Assembly: GCF_001983175.1 (NCBI RefSeq)
Contig: NZ_MNPW01000010.1
Location: 202,723 to 266,722 of the forward strand
From: Pseudomonas cedrina subsp. cedrina
Lineage (GTDB): Bacteria; Pseudomonadota; Gammaproteobacteria; Pseudomonadales; Pseudomonadaceae
Direction of reading: 5' to 3'
DNA length: 64,000 bases
Positions 35,103-43,536 of the stretch are shown one piece after another. The stretch's first letter is position 1; every line of letters starts with the position of its first letter. Below the pieces are notes generated by a model. It made no database searches. It was not told the DNA's origin and was given only the letters and a program-made list of their open reading frames with translations. Made by a program: the position numbers and the translations under genes.

Positions 35103-35870
35103 ATGCTGTGGCCAGGGACGCTGATCGGCGCCGGGGCTGGCTTTGCCATAGCCAGTATTCCGGGGGCTTTGTTGGGTGCATTGCTGGGGCAGGCACTGGA
35201 CCGCCGCCTGCAATTGCAAAGTTGGGCGCAGTTGCGCGAGCGCCTCGGCGGGCGCCCGGCGTTGCGCAATGATGAACTGCTGTTTGTGCTACTGGGGCGC
35301 CTGGCCAAGAGCAATGGGCGAGTGGTCGATGGACATATCCAGCAGGCGCGCCAGGAAATGCGCTCGCTGGACATGACCGACTCGGCCCAGCGCCGCGCGA
35401 TTGCCGCCTTCAATCGCGGCAAGTCCGGCTCCGATCGGGTGCGCAGCTACCTGCGTGTGCTCAAGGCTCAGCCCCACGCGGCGGAAGGCGTGTTGCGCGC
35501 ATGCTGGCGCATGGTCTGGGCGGACGGCAGGGCCGATGACGCCGAGCGTGACCTCATTGACTTATGGGGTAAATGGCTGGGGTGGACGCCGCAACAACTG
35601 CAGGCGTTGGCTGCCGACTACACGCCGGAGCGCAAGCCGCTGGTCAATCGCAGCGTTACCTATCAGGACGCGTTGCGCCTGCTGGGCGTGACGGCCACCA
35701 CCGAACCGGCGGCTATCAAGCGCGCCTATCGTCGCCTGCTCAGCCGGCATCATCCGGACAAGATCGCCGGCACCGGCGCCAGCCCCGCGCAAGTGCGGGA
35801 TGCCACCGAGCGCACGCGCGAATTGCATAATGCCTATACGCTGATTCGCGAGCGGCGGGATTTTCGCTAG
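35103..35870 (+). CDS. DjlA-like co-chaperone with TerB and J domains
   Basis: Protein of 255 residues. An N-terminal Gly-rich hydrophobic segment (about 6-30) probably anchors it in the inner membrane; a TerB-like helical domain follows (about 50-165), and the C-terminal J domain (about 190-255) has the HPD tripeptide in SRHHPDKI. The order membrane-TerB-J is that of DjlA, which stimulates DnaK ATPase. The start is 1 nt past the murU stop, so it is part of the amgK-murU unit. Its client is unknown. Confidence 0.85.
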   Translation: MLWPGTLIGAGAGFAIASIPGALLGALLGQALDRRLQLQSWAQLRERLGGRPALRNDELLFVLLGRLAKSNGRVVDGHIQQARQEMRSLDMTDSAQRRAIAAFNRGKSGSDRVRSYLRVLKAQPHAAEGVLRACWRMVWADGRADDAERDLIDLWGKWLGWTPQQLQALAADYTPERKPLVNRSVTYQDALRLLGVTATTEPAAIKRAYRRLLSRHHPDKIAGTGASPAQVRDATERTRELHNAYTLIRERRDFR

Positions 35871-35902
35871 CTATCACTCTCTTTGGCTGATCACCTGATT
35901 CC

Positions 35903-35990
35903 TGTGGGAGCTGGCTTGCCTGCGATAGCGGTGGGTCAGCAAACCCTATGTTGCTGAAAGTGCGCTATCGCAGGCAAGCCAGCTCCCACA
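35903..35990. repeat. REPIN 2 (TGTGGGAGCTGGCTTGCC class)
   Basis: Two perfect 28-bp inverted copies at 35903-35930 and 35963-35990, spacer 32 nt, between the convergent djlA-like gene and the DUF3530 gene. As RNA it forms a very stable hairpin and may protect or terminate both convergent transcripts. Confidence 0.93.
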
Positions 35991-36015
35991 TTTGGATCGG
36001 GTTACCACTCCAGAG

Positions 36016-36990
36016 TCAGTCGGCATTGGCCTGCGGACTCAGCCACCCGCGAACCCTGCGATACAACTGCTCCTGCTCCGCAGCGCTGTTGCCGGGCACG
36101 GTCTTCAACGACACTTGCTTGTAACCGTCATTCTTCAAGCGCTTGGCCGCCTGAGCGCGGGCCAGGGCACTTTTGCGTGTTTGCGCATCGTCCTGATAGT
36201 AGACATCAGCGGTCGGCACCTTCAGGCCCGGTGCCAGTTGCTGTACGTCCGGTTGGCGCGCGGCGGGCGTCTTTGCCGCGACCATGACGAACTTCTGCAC
36301 CTGGGACGGCTGCTTCTCGCTCAAATAGCGCGCCGCCCACCAGGCGCCGGTGCCGTGTCCGAGCAGCACCACACTGCGCGCGCTCTGGGTCTGGGCGAAC
36401 GCGACCGCAGCGTCGATGCGGGCAAAGATGCGCGACGCGTCGGTCTTGTCCTGCTCGTCGGCGCCAGGCACCACCGCCGGGTCAGTCCCTTCGGCCTCGG
36501 CGCTGGCGGCCTGCTCGATGGGTTTGTCGGCGGTGCTGGCTTCCTTGCTGCTGGTGTCGACCGTGGCCTTGGGCGCTTCCATCACGCGCGGCGGCAGGGT
36601 ATCCACGCTTACATCCGGCAACGACAGGCTGAGGCTGCCCCAATTGGCATCCGGCAATTTATGCCGCAACGGGCTGATTGTTTGCGGCCAGTCAGCCGTC
36701 TCGCCAGCGCCTGGCACGATAATCACCACGCCTTCGGGCTCGGCGCTGTTGGCTGGCTTCCAGAGGGCGAGGAATGAATCGCTGCCGGCCTGCAATTGTT
36801 GCTGTTCCTGCTGCGGGATTGTGCGTTCCAAGGCACTGGCTTCTTCCTGGCTGCGCTCGGGCAAAGGTTGGCGCTCGACAGGTTTTTCGGCTTCAGGTGC
36901 GGGTGCGTCAGCAGCCCGTACAGAAAAGGCACTGGTAAAAAGCAGCGACAGGCACAATGCTGGCAGTGCTGAACGGTGGAGAAAGGGCAT
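36016..36990 (-). CDS. DUF3530 family protein, exported alpha/beta-hydrolase-like
   Basis: Protein of 324 residues with a signal peptide (MPFLHRSALPALCLSLLFTSAFSVRAA in two parts, cleavage near 26). A low-complexity Glu/Ala/Pro stretch follows, then a predicted alpha/beta-hydrolase domain from about 85 (GVVIIVPGAGETADWP). The nucleophile elbow reads GHGTG at 211-215, so the expected serine of GxSxG is absent. A large Ser/Ala/Asp-rich insertion fills about 140-185. No reaction is known for the family. It is divergent from agtS with a 77-nt gap. Confidence 0.8.
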   Translation of the reverse strand: MPFLHRSALPALCLSLLFTSAFSVRAADAPAPEAEKPVERQPLPERSQEEASALERTIPQQEQQQLQAGSDSFLALWKPANSAEPEGVVIIVPGAGETADWPQTISPLRHKLPDANWGSLSLSLPDVSVDTLPPRVMEAPKATVDTSSKEASTADKPIEQAASAEAEGTDPAVVPGADEQDKTDASRIFARIDAAVAFAQTQSARSVVLLGHGTGAWWAARYLSEKQPSQVQKFVMVAAKTPAARQPDVQQLAPGLKVPTADVYYQDDAQTRKSALARAQAAKRLKNDGYKQVSLKTVPGNSAAEQEQLYRRVRGWLSPQANAD

Positions 36991-37067
36991 CGTTAATTCC
37001 CGGCCAGAAGTGATTCCAGCAGCCTAATGGGTTGGTCAGTATTTGTCAGTGATGTGAGACGTGGATC

Positions 37068-39062
37068 ATGGGTTTTCGCTGTCTGCTGGTTATCGGCTGT
37101 TTGTGCCTTGCCTTGATGGCAAATGCCGCCCCCGCGCCCGCCGCGCCCCAGGCGCAGCTCAATGCGCAGCAACGCGATTGGCTGGCCCGGCACCCCGAGC
37201 TTCGGGTGGGCCTGGTATTGCAGGCGCCCTACGCGCAGTACGATCGGCGTTTGCAGCGCCTGTCCGGGGCCAATGTCGAGTTGATGCAAGGGTTGGCCAA
37301 GGCGCTGAGCATCGAGCTGATCTGGCGCAACTTCCCCAATCAGGAACAACTGGAAGCTGCCGTGCGCGAGGGCGAGGTGGATATCGCCCCCGGCCTGCAA
37401 CAGACCCCGGCCAGCCTGCGCCTGTGGTCGTTCACCGACCCTTACATGCGCGTGCCGCAGCTTATCGTCGGTACCCGCGAGGGCGGCGGCGCCGTGGAGC
37501 TGGATAAGCTCGATGAGCAATCGCGCGTCGCTGTGCGCATGCCCAGCGCCGTGGCCGATTACCTGCGCAGCACCTATCCCGGTCTCAACCTGCAAGGTGT
37601 GCCGATGGAGCGTCAGGCCCTGCAATTGCTGGTGAGCCAGCAGGCGCGGTACGCCGTGGTGGATGAAGCGCAATTGAGCCGTTTGTCTGGCGAAGCTGAA
37701 TTTGCCGGGCTGGCGGTGGTGGGTGATGTCGGCCTGCCGCAATTGCTTCGGGTGGCGACGCGGCGCGAATGGCCGGAACTGGCCGGCATCATGGAAAGTG
37801 CCTTGCGCGCCATCCCGGCCCGCGATCTGGACCAACTGCACAACCGCTGGTTGCAGCCCAAATACCCGCACCTGACGCAATCCCCTGGCCTGTGGCAAAA
37901 CCTCAGCCTGTTGCTTGGCCTTTTGCTGCTGGCCTGCCTGGCCGTCGTGTTCTGGCAGCGCCGCCAGCAGCGGGTGCTGGAGCACGGCCTGCTGGCCGCG
38001 CGTGAAGAAAGCGCGGCCCGCGCCGCCGGTGCCGAAGCGCTGCGGTTGACGCAGTTTTCCATCGACCAAAGCACTGTCGGCATCCTCTGGGTCAACTGGG
38101 ACAGCCATGTGCGCTACGCCAATCGTGCGGCTGAAAGCATGCTTGGCTACGCGCCCGGTGCGCTGATCGAGCGGCCCTTGGTCGACCTTGACCCAAGCCT
38201 GGACATGGACCGTTGGCTCAACCTGTGGAAACGCGCACGGGCCAGTGAAGACGGCCCGCAGAACTTCGCCACTGATTGTCGGCGCGCCGATGGCAGTATC
38301 CTGCCGACCAATGTGTCCTTGAGCTTCCTGCGCTTTGCCGAGGCCGAATACCTGGTGGTCTACCTCAATGACGTAACGGAGTTGCGCCGCACCCTGGCGG
38401 CCTTGCTGCAAAGTGAGGCGCAACTGCGCGAACTGTCCGCCCACCTGGAAACTGTGCGCGAAGAAGAAAAGGCGCGCATCGCCCGTGAGGTGCACGACGA
38501 ACTGGGGCAGATGCTCACGGTGCTCAAGCTTGAGACCTCGATGTGCGAGCTGGCCTATGCGCAGCTCGATCCCGGCTTGCATGAGCGCTTGAACAGCATG
38601 AAGCGCTTGATCGCCCAGCTTTTCCAATTGGTGCGGGACGTGGCGACAGCGCTGCGCCCGCCAATTCTTGACGCCGGAATCGCCTCGGCCATTGAGTGGC
38701 AGGCCCGGCGCTTCGAAGCGCGCACGCACATTCCGTGCCTGGTGCAGGTTCCGGATAACCTGCCGGCCTTGAGCGATGCCAAGGCCATTGGCCTGTTCCG
38801 GATTCTGCAGGAGGCGCTGACCAATGTGATGCGTCATGCCCAGGCGCATACTGTGGAACTGACCCTTGCCGTGGAGGGCACGAACCTGCGGCTGACCATC
38901 AGCGACGATGGCGCAGGGTTTGTGCCGGCCCAGGGCCGTCCGGTGTCGTTCGGCCTGGTGGGCATGCGCGAGCGGGTGTTGATCATGGGCGGGCAGTTGA
39001 GCCTGGACAGCGAGTTGGGGGAGGGCACCACCCTGAGTGTCACGGTGCCATTGGATGCATAA
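37068..39062 (+). CDS. agtS: AgtS-like sensor histidine kinase with periplasmic solute-binding domain
   Basis: Membrane kinase of 664 residues: signal peptide (about 1-22), periplasmic solute-binding type 3 domain (about 28-265), transmembrane helix near 278-298, PAS domain (about 325-435), HisKA_3 dimerisation helix with phospho-acceptor H476 (REVHDELGQ), and HATPase (DDGAGFV, GLVGMRERV). It belongs to the NarX-like class. Position upstream of agtR and a four-gene importer matches PA0600, the sensor reported for 5-aminovalerate and GABA uptake. The solute-binding domain is the likely ligand sensor. Confidence 0.85.
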   Translation: MGFRCLLVIGCLCLALMANAAPAPAAPQAQLNAQQRDWLARHPELRVGLVLQAPYAQYDRRLQRLSGANVELMQGLAKALSIELIWRNFPNQEQLEAAVREGEVDIAPGLQQTPASLRLWSFTDPYMRVPQLIVGTREGGGAVELDKLDEQSRVAVRMPSAVADYLRSTYPGLNLQGVPMERQALQLLVSQQARYAVVDEAQLSRLSGEAEFAGLAVVGDVGLPQLLRVATRREWPELAGIMESALRAIPARDLDQLHNRWLQPKYPHLTQSPGLWQNLSLLLGLLLLACLAVVFWQRRQQRVLEHGLLAAREESAARAAGAEALRLTQFSIDQSTVGILWVNWDSHVRYANRAAESMLGYAPGALIERPLVDLDPSLDMDRWLNLWKRARASEDGPQNFATDCRRADGSILPTNVSLSFLRFAEAEYLVVYLNDVTELRRTLAALLQSEAQLRELSAHLETVREEEKARIAREVHDELGQMLTVLKLETSMCELAYAQLDPGLHERLNSMKRLIAQLFQLVRDVATALRPPILDAGIASAIEWQARRFEARTHIPCLVQVPDNLPALSDAKAIGLFRILQEALTNVMRHAQAHTVELTLAVEGTNLRLTISDDGAGFVPAQGRPVSFGLVGMRERVLIMGGQLSLDSELGEGTTLSVTVPLDA

Positions 39063-39080
39063 CACCAAGAGGAAGTCCCT

Positions 39081-39710
39081 GTGATCCGCGTACTGGTAGC
39101 CGAAGACCACACCATCGTTCGTGAAGGCATCAAGCAATTGATCGGCCTGGCCAAAGACCTGTTGGTGGTCGGCGAGGCAAGCAATGGCGAACAACTGCTG
39201 GAGACCTTGCGCCACGTGCCCTGCGAAGTGGTGTTGCTGGATATCTCGATGCCCGGGGTCAACGGCCTTGAAGCCATTGCGCGAATTCGTGCCTTGAGCC
39301 ATCCGCCGGCGATCCTGGTGCTGTCGATGCACGACGAAGCGCAAATGGCGGCCCGCGCCTTGAAGGTCGGCGCCGCCGGTTACGCCACCAAGGACAGCGA
39401 TCCGGCGCTGTTGCTGACGGCGATTCGCAAGGTCGCGGCGGGCGGGCGCTATATCGACCCTGACCTGGCCGACCGGATGGTCTTCGAAGTCGGCTTAACC
39501 GATGCCCGGCCGTTGCATTCATTGCTCTCGGAGCGCGAGTTCTCGGTGTTCGAGCGTCTGGCCCAAGGCGCCAATGTCAACGATATCGCCCAGCAACTGG
39601 CGCTGAGCAGCAAGACCATCAGCACCCACAAGGCGCGGCTGATGCAAAAGCTGCATATCACTTCCCTGGCTGAACTGGTGAAGTACGCCATGGAGCACAA
39701 ACTTCTCTAG
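39081..39710 (+). CDS. agtR: AgtR-like response regulator (NarL/LuxR type)
   Basis: Response regulator of 209 residues: receiver domain with phospho-acceptor D54 (VLLDISMPG) and a conserved Lys in GYATKDSD, then a LuxR-type helix-turn-helix (about 145-205, ANVNDIAQQLALSSKTISTHKARLMQKL). It starts at GTG 39081 with AGAGGAAG upstream, 18 nt after agtS. By synteny with PA0601 it should activate the downstream agtABCD operon in response to 5-aminovalerate or GABA. Confidence 0.88.
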   Translation: MIRVLVAEDHTIVREGIKQLIGLAKDLLVVGEASNGEQLLETLRHVPCEVVLLDISMPGVNGLEAIARIRALSHPPAILVLSMHDEAQMAARALKVGAAGYATKDSDPALLLTAIRKVAAGGRYIDPDLADRMVFEVGLTDARPLHSLLSEREFSVFERLAQGANVNDIAQQLALSSKTISTHKARLMQKLHITSLAELVKYAMEHKLL

Positions 39711-39810
39711 CGACATACCTGATAACGACACACCAGAATCACTGCCGCGCCCATTCCTGCCGCTTGCAGCTCGCTGCTTGTGGCTGCCCTGTTCCATCCC
39801 CGCCATCCGT

Positions 39811-39826
39811 GTAGGGCGATCCCTAC
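39811..39826. promoter_or_regulatory. Palindrome GTAGGG-N4-CCCTAC before agtA, candidate AgtR operator
   Basis: Perfect 6-bp arms with a CGAT spacer, 110 nt upstream of the agtA start and within the only sizeable intergenic space of the cluster. LuxR-class response regulators bind such short dyads. No good sigma-70 -35 is visible downstream, in keeping with an activated promoter. Assignment to AgtR is inferred from position. Confidence 0.45.
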
Positions 39827-39863
39827 CCCGAACCTTCCATCCGGCTGATGCCATTCTCTCCTG

Positions 39864-39882
39864 GCCCCCGATTTCCGGGGGC
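39864..39882 (+). terminator. GC-rich hairpin in the agtR-agtA gap
   Basis: GCCCCCG and CGGGGGC arms with a 5-nt loop. No U-run follows, so termination would be inefficient or factor-dependent. It could instead form in the agtA leader. Confidence 0.35.
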
Positions 39883-39935
39883 TCCGGCGTGGACTACGCT
39901 TGTGCCACAGCAGTCCAAAACACAAAGGTGCGGGT

Positions 39936-41048
39936 ATGAGCGAGGTGGATTCAAATGATGTGCTGGTCAGCTTTCGTGGCGTGCAAAAGAGCTACGACGG
40001 CGAGAACCTGATCGTCAAAGACCTCAACCTGGAGATTCGCAAGGGCGAGTTCCTGACCCTGCTCGGACCTTCCGGTTCGGGCAAGACCACCAGCCTGATG
40101 ATGCTCGCCGGCTTCGAGACGCCAACCGCCGGGGAAATCCAGCTGGCCGGGCGCTCGATCAACAACGTGCCGCCGCATAAACGCGACATCGGCATGGTGT
40201 TCCAGAACTACGCATTGTTTCCGCACATGACCGTCGCCGAGAACCTGGCGTTCCCGCTCTCGGTACGCGGTTTGAGCAAGACCGATATCAGCGAGCGGGT
40301 CAAACGCGTGCTGAGCATGGTGCAGCTCGACGCCTTCGCCCAGCGCTACCCGGCGCAACTCTCCGGCGGCCAGCAACAGCGTGTGGCCCTGGCACGGGCG
40401 TTGGTGTTCGAACCGCAGTTGGTACTGATGGACGAGCCCCTCGGCGCCCTCGACAAGCAACTGCGCGAGCACATGCAGATGGAGATCAAGCACCTGCACC
40501 AGCGCCTCGGCGTGACGGTGGTGTACGTGACCCACGACCAGGGCGAAGCGCTGACCATGTCCGACCGCGTGGCGGTGTTCCACCAGGGCGAGATTCAGCA
40601 GATCGCCGCACCGCGCACTTTGTACGAAGAGCCGAAAAACACCTTTGTCGCCAACTTTATCGGCGAGAACAACCGCCTCAATGGCCGCCTGCACAGCCAC
40701 ACCGGCGAGCGCTGCGTGGTGGAGTTGGCGCGCGGCGAGAAGGTCGAGGCGCTGGCGGTGAACGTCGGCCAGGTCGGCGGCCCGGTGACCCTGTCGGTGC
40801 GCCCGGAACGCGTCAGCCTGAATGGTTCGAGCGAAGCGTGCGTCAACCGGTTTTCGGGGCGTGTGGCGGAGTTCATCTACCTGGGCGACCACGTGCGCGT
40901 ACGCCTGGAAGTCTGCGGCAAGGCCGATTTTTTTGTGAAACAACCGATTGCCGAGCTGGATCCAGCCCTGGCGGTCGGCGACGTGGTACCGATTGGCTGG
41001 CAAGTCGAGCACGTTCGCGCACTCGACCCACTTCTAGAGGCGAATTGA
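39936..41048 (+). CDS. agtA: AgtA, ABC importer ATPase (5-aminovalerate/GABA, polyamine-type)
   Basis: ATPase of 370 residues: Walker A GPSGSGKTT, Q-loop VFQNYALFPHMTV, signature LSGGQQQRVALARAL, Walker B LVLMDEPLGALD, H-loop VTHDQGEALT, and a C-terminal TOBE domain (about 285-365). It is of the PotA class. The start at ATG 39936 has AAAGGTG upstream. It is the first gene of a four-gene importer placed behind agtSR, as PA0603-PA0606 in P. aeruginosa, where it serves 5-aminovalerate and GABA uptake. Polyamine specificity is the generic alternative. Confidence 0.87.
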   Translation: MSEVDSNDVLVSFRGVQKSYDGENLIVKDLNLEIRKGEFLTLLGPSGSGKTTSLMMLAGFETPTAGEIQLAGRSINNVPPHKRDIGMVFQNYALFPHMTVAENLAFPLSVRGLSKTDISERVKRVLSMVQLDAFAQRYPAQLSGGQQQRVALARALVFEPQLVLMDEPLGALDKQLREHMQMEIKHLHQRLGVTVVYVTHDQGEALTMSDRVAVFHQGEIQQIAAPRTLYEEPKNTFVANFIGENNRLNGRLHSHTGERCVVELARGEKVEALAVNVGQVGGPVTLSVRPERVSLNGSSEACVNRFSGRVAEFIYLGDHVRVRLEVCGKADFFVKQPIAELDPALAVGDVVPIGWQVEHVRALDPLLEAN

Positions 41049-41092
41049 TCGCCCCCCTGGCTTCACCAACCCTGCACGTGGAGAGCACAACA

Positions 41093-42133
41093 ATGTTGAG
41101 ATCCCTTAAGTATTCAGCGCTGGCGCTTGGCTTGATCGGTGCGGCCCAGGCCATGGCCGGCCCGGACCTGACGGTCGTGTCCTTTGGCGGCGCGAACAAG
41201 GCGGCCCAGGTCAAGGCTTTCTATGCACCCTGGGAAAGCGCGGGCAACGGCAAGATCGTCGCCGGCGAGTACAACGGTGAAATGGCCAAGGTGAAAGCCA
41301 TGGTCGACACCAAGAGCGTGTCCTGGGACCTGGTGGAAGTGGAGTCGCCGGAACTGTCCCGTGGCTGTGACGAAGACATGTTCGAGCCGTTGGACCCGAA
41401 ACTGTTCGGCAACAGCGCCGACTATGTGAAGGGCGCGATCCAGCCATGCGGCGTGGGTTTCTTCGTATGGTCGACCGTGCTGGCCTACAACGCCGACAAA
41501 CTCACCAGCGCGCCGACCAGTTGGGCGGATTTCTGGGACACCAAGAAATTCCCGGGCAAGCGTGGCCTGCGTAAAGGCGCCAAGTACACCCTGGAATTCG
41601 CTTTGATGGCCGACGGCGTAGCGCCGAAGGACGTCTACAAAGTGCTGGCCGGCAAGGATGGCCAGGACCGTGCGTTCAAGAAACTCGACGAACTCAAACC
41701 GTCGATCCAGTGGTGGGAAGCCGGTGCACAGCCGCCGCAGTACCTCGCCTCGGGTGACGTGGTGATGAGCTCGGCCTACAACGGCCGCATCGCCGCCGTG
41801 CAGAAAGAAAGCAACCTGAAAGTGGTGTGGAACGGCGGTATCTACGATTTTGACGCCTGGGCCATTCCCAAGGGCCTGGCCAAGGACCGTGCTGAAGCGG
41901 CGAAGAAGTTCATTGCCTTCTCGGTGCAGCCGCAGCAGCAGAAGACCTACTCGGAAAACATCGCCTACGGCCCGGCCAACACCCAAGCCGTGCCGCTGCT
42001 GGCCAAGGACATCCTCAAGGACATGCCGACCACCCCGGAAAACATCGCCAACCAGGTGCAGATCGACGTGAGCTTCTGGGCGGATAACGGTGAGCAGTTG
42101 GAGCAGCGCTTCAACTCTTGGGCGGCCAAGTAA
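41093..42133 (+). CDS. agtB: AgtB, periplasmic substrate-binding protein
   Basis: Binding protein of 346 residues of the PotD/PotF family with a clear signal peptide (MLRSLKYSALALGLIGAAQAMA, cut near residue 22). Mature protein begins GPDLTVVSFGGANKAAQ. ATG 41093 follows a GGAG site. A REPIN lies directly downstream, before the permease genes, which could stabilise the 5' mRNA and raise binding protein over permease. Probable ligands are 5-aminovalerate and GABA by synteny; the pocket was not modelled. Confidence 0.87.
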   Translation: MLRSLKYSALALGLIGAAQAMAGPDLTVVSFGGANKAAQVKAFYAPWESAGNGKIVAGEYNGEMAKVKAMVDTKSVSWDLVEVESPELSRGCDEDMFEPLDPKLFGNSADYVKGAIQPCGVGFFVWSTVLAYNADKLTSAPTSWADFWDTKKFPGKRGLRKGAKYTLEFALMADGVAPKDVYKVLAGKDGQDRAFKKLDELKPSIQWWEAGAQPPQYLASGDVVMSSAYNGRIAAVQKESNLKVVWNGGIYDFDAWAIPKGLAKDRAEAAKKFIAFSVQPQQQKTYSENIAYGPANTQAVPLLAKDILKDMPTTPENIANQVQIDVSFWADNGEQLEQRFNSWAAK

Positions 42134-42164
42134 CAGCGCATAACCCTCTGGCGAAACCGGCTCA

Positions 42165-42249
42165 TGTGGGAGCTGGCTTGCCTGCGATGCAGACACCTCG
42201 GTGTAGTTGATGCACCGAGTCGATGCCATCGCAGGCAAGCCAGCTCCCA
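42165..42249. repeat. REPIN 3, inside the agt operon
   Basis: Inverted REP arms at 42167-42188 and 42228-42249 (TGGGAGCTGGCTTGCCTG core). The loop holds an additional stem CTCGGTG/CACCGAG (42197-42203 and 42213-42219). It lies between the agtB stop and the agtC start in a single operon. Confidence 0.92.
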
Positions 42250-42297
42250 AAGGGACCGTGCCCATCAGAGACTCAACGTATATTTGCGGAGCTTGCC

Positions 42298-43524
42298 ATG
42301 GCCATCGCCATTCCCACCCTCAAACAGCGCCTGGCGCGTGCCGAACGGCTTAACCGCTGGAAGGCCCAGGCCTTGATCGCGCCGCTGGTGCTGTTTTTGC
42401 TGCTGGTGTTCCTGGTGCCGATCGTTGCGCTGCTGTTCAAGAGTGTCGGCAACCCGGAGGTGGTGGCCGGTTTGCCGCGTACCGTCGTGGCCGTAACGGC
42501 CTGGGATGGTCGCGGCTTGCCGGGCGAGCCGGTGTACCAGGCACTCACCGAAGACTTGGGCGAAGCGCGCAAAAACCAGACGCTGGGTGATCTGTCCAAG
42601 CGCTTGAACATGGAACTGGCCGGCTATCGCAGCCTGTTGACCAAAACCGCGCGGGCGCTGCCATTCAGTGAAGTGCCCGCCTCCTATAAAGAAGCGCTGG
42701 AAAACCTCGACGAACGCTGGGGCGACCCGGCGTACTGGCAGGCGATCCGGCGCAACACCAGCAGCGTGACACCGTTCTACCTGCTGGCGGCCGTCGATCA
42801 CCGCATCGACGACCTCGGCGAGGTCGCACCGGCCACGCCGGACCAGGCGATTTACCTGGACATCTTCGCCCGCACCTTTTGGATGGGCTTGGTGATCACG
42901 GCGATCTGCCTGCTGCTGGCCTATCCCCTGGCGTACCTGCTGGCCAACCTGCCGGCGCGTAAAAGCAACTTGCTGATGATCCTGGTGTTGCTGCCGTTCT
43001 GGACGTCGATCCTGGTACGGGTGGCGGCGTGGATCGTGTTGCTGCAGTCCGGTGGGCTGATCAACAGCGCGCTGATGGGCTTAGGGCTGATCGATACACC
43101 GCTGGAACTGGTGTTCAACCGCACCGGGGTCTACATCTCCATGGTGCACATCCTGTTGCCGTTCATGATTCTGCCGATCTACAGCGTGATGAAGGGCATC
43201 TCGCCCACTTACATGCGCGCGGCGATTTCCCTGGGCTGTCATCCGTTCGCCAGTTTCTGGCGCGTGTACTTCCCGCAGACCTACGCCGGCGTGGGCGCCG
43301 GTTGCCTGTTGGTGTTCATCCTGGCGATTGGTTACTACATCACCCCGGCATTGCTGGGCAGCCCGAACGACCAGATGGTCAGTTACTTCGTGGCGTTCTA
43401 CACCAATACCAGCATCAACTGGGGCATGGCAACGGCGTTGGGCGGCTTGCTGCTGCTGGCCACCGTGGTGCTGTACCTGATCTACAACCGGCTGGTAGGC
43501 GCCAGTCGCCTGCGCCTGAGCTAA
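42298..43524 (+). CDS. agtC: AgtC, ABC importer permease with large periplasmic insert
   Basis: Permease of 408 residues. Transmembrane helix 1 (about 25-48) is followed by an insert of about 145 residues before the next helix near 196, an unusual periplasmic domain for a PotB-class permease. Five further helices carry the EAA-type loop (YMRAAISLGCHPFASFWRVYFPQT). The ATG at 42298 (GGAG 7 nt upstream) is chosen because the earlier in-frame ATG lies in the REPIN. Confidence 0.87.
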   Translation: MAIAIPTLKQRLARAERLNRWKAQALIAPLVLFLLLVFLVPIVALLFKSVGNPEVVAGLPRTVVAVTAWDGRGLPGEPVYQALTEDLGEARKNQTLGDLSKRLNMELAGYRSLLTKTARALPFSEVPASYKEALENLDERWGDPAYWQAIRRNTSSVTPFYLLAAVDHRIDDLGEVAPATPDQAIYLDIFARTFWMGLVITAICLLLAYPLAYLLANLPARKSNLLMILVLLPFWTSILVRVAAWIVLLQSGGLINSALMGLGLIDTPLELVFNRTGVYISMVHILLPFMILPIYSVMKGISPTYMRAAISLGCHPFASFWRVYFPQTYAGVGAGCLLVFILAIGYYITPALLGSPNDQMVSYFVAFYTNTSINWGMATALGGLLLLATVVLYLIYNRLVGASRLRLS

Positions 43525-43536
43525 GGAGACCTAGCG

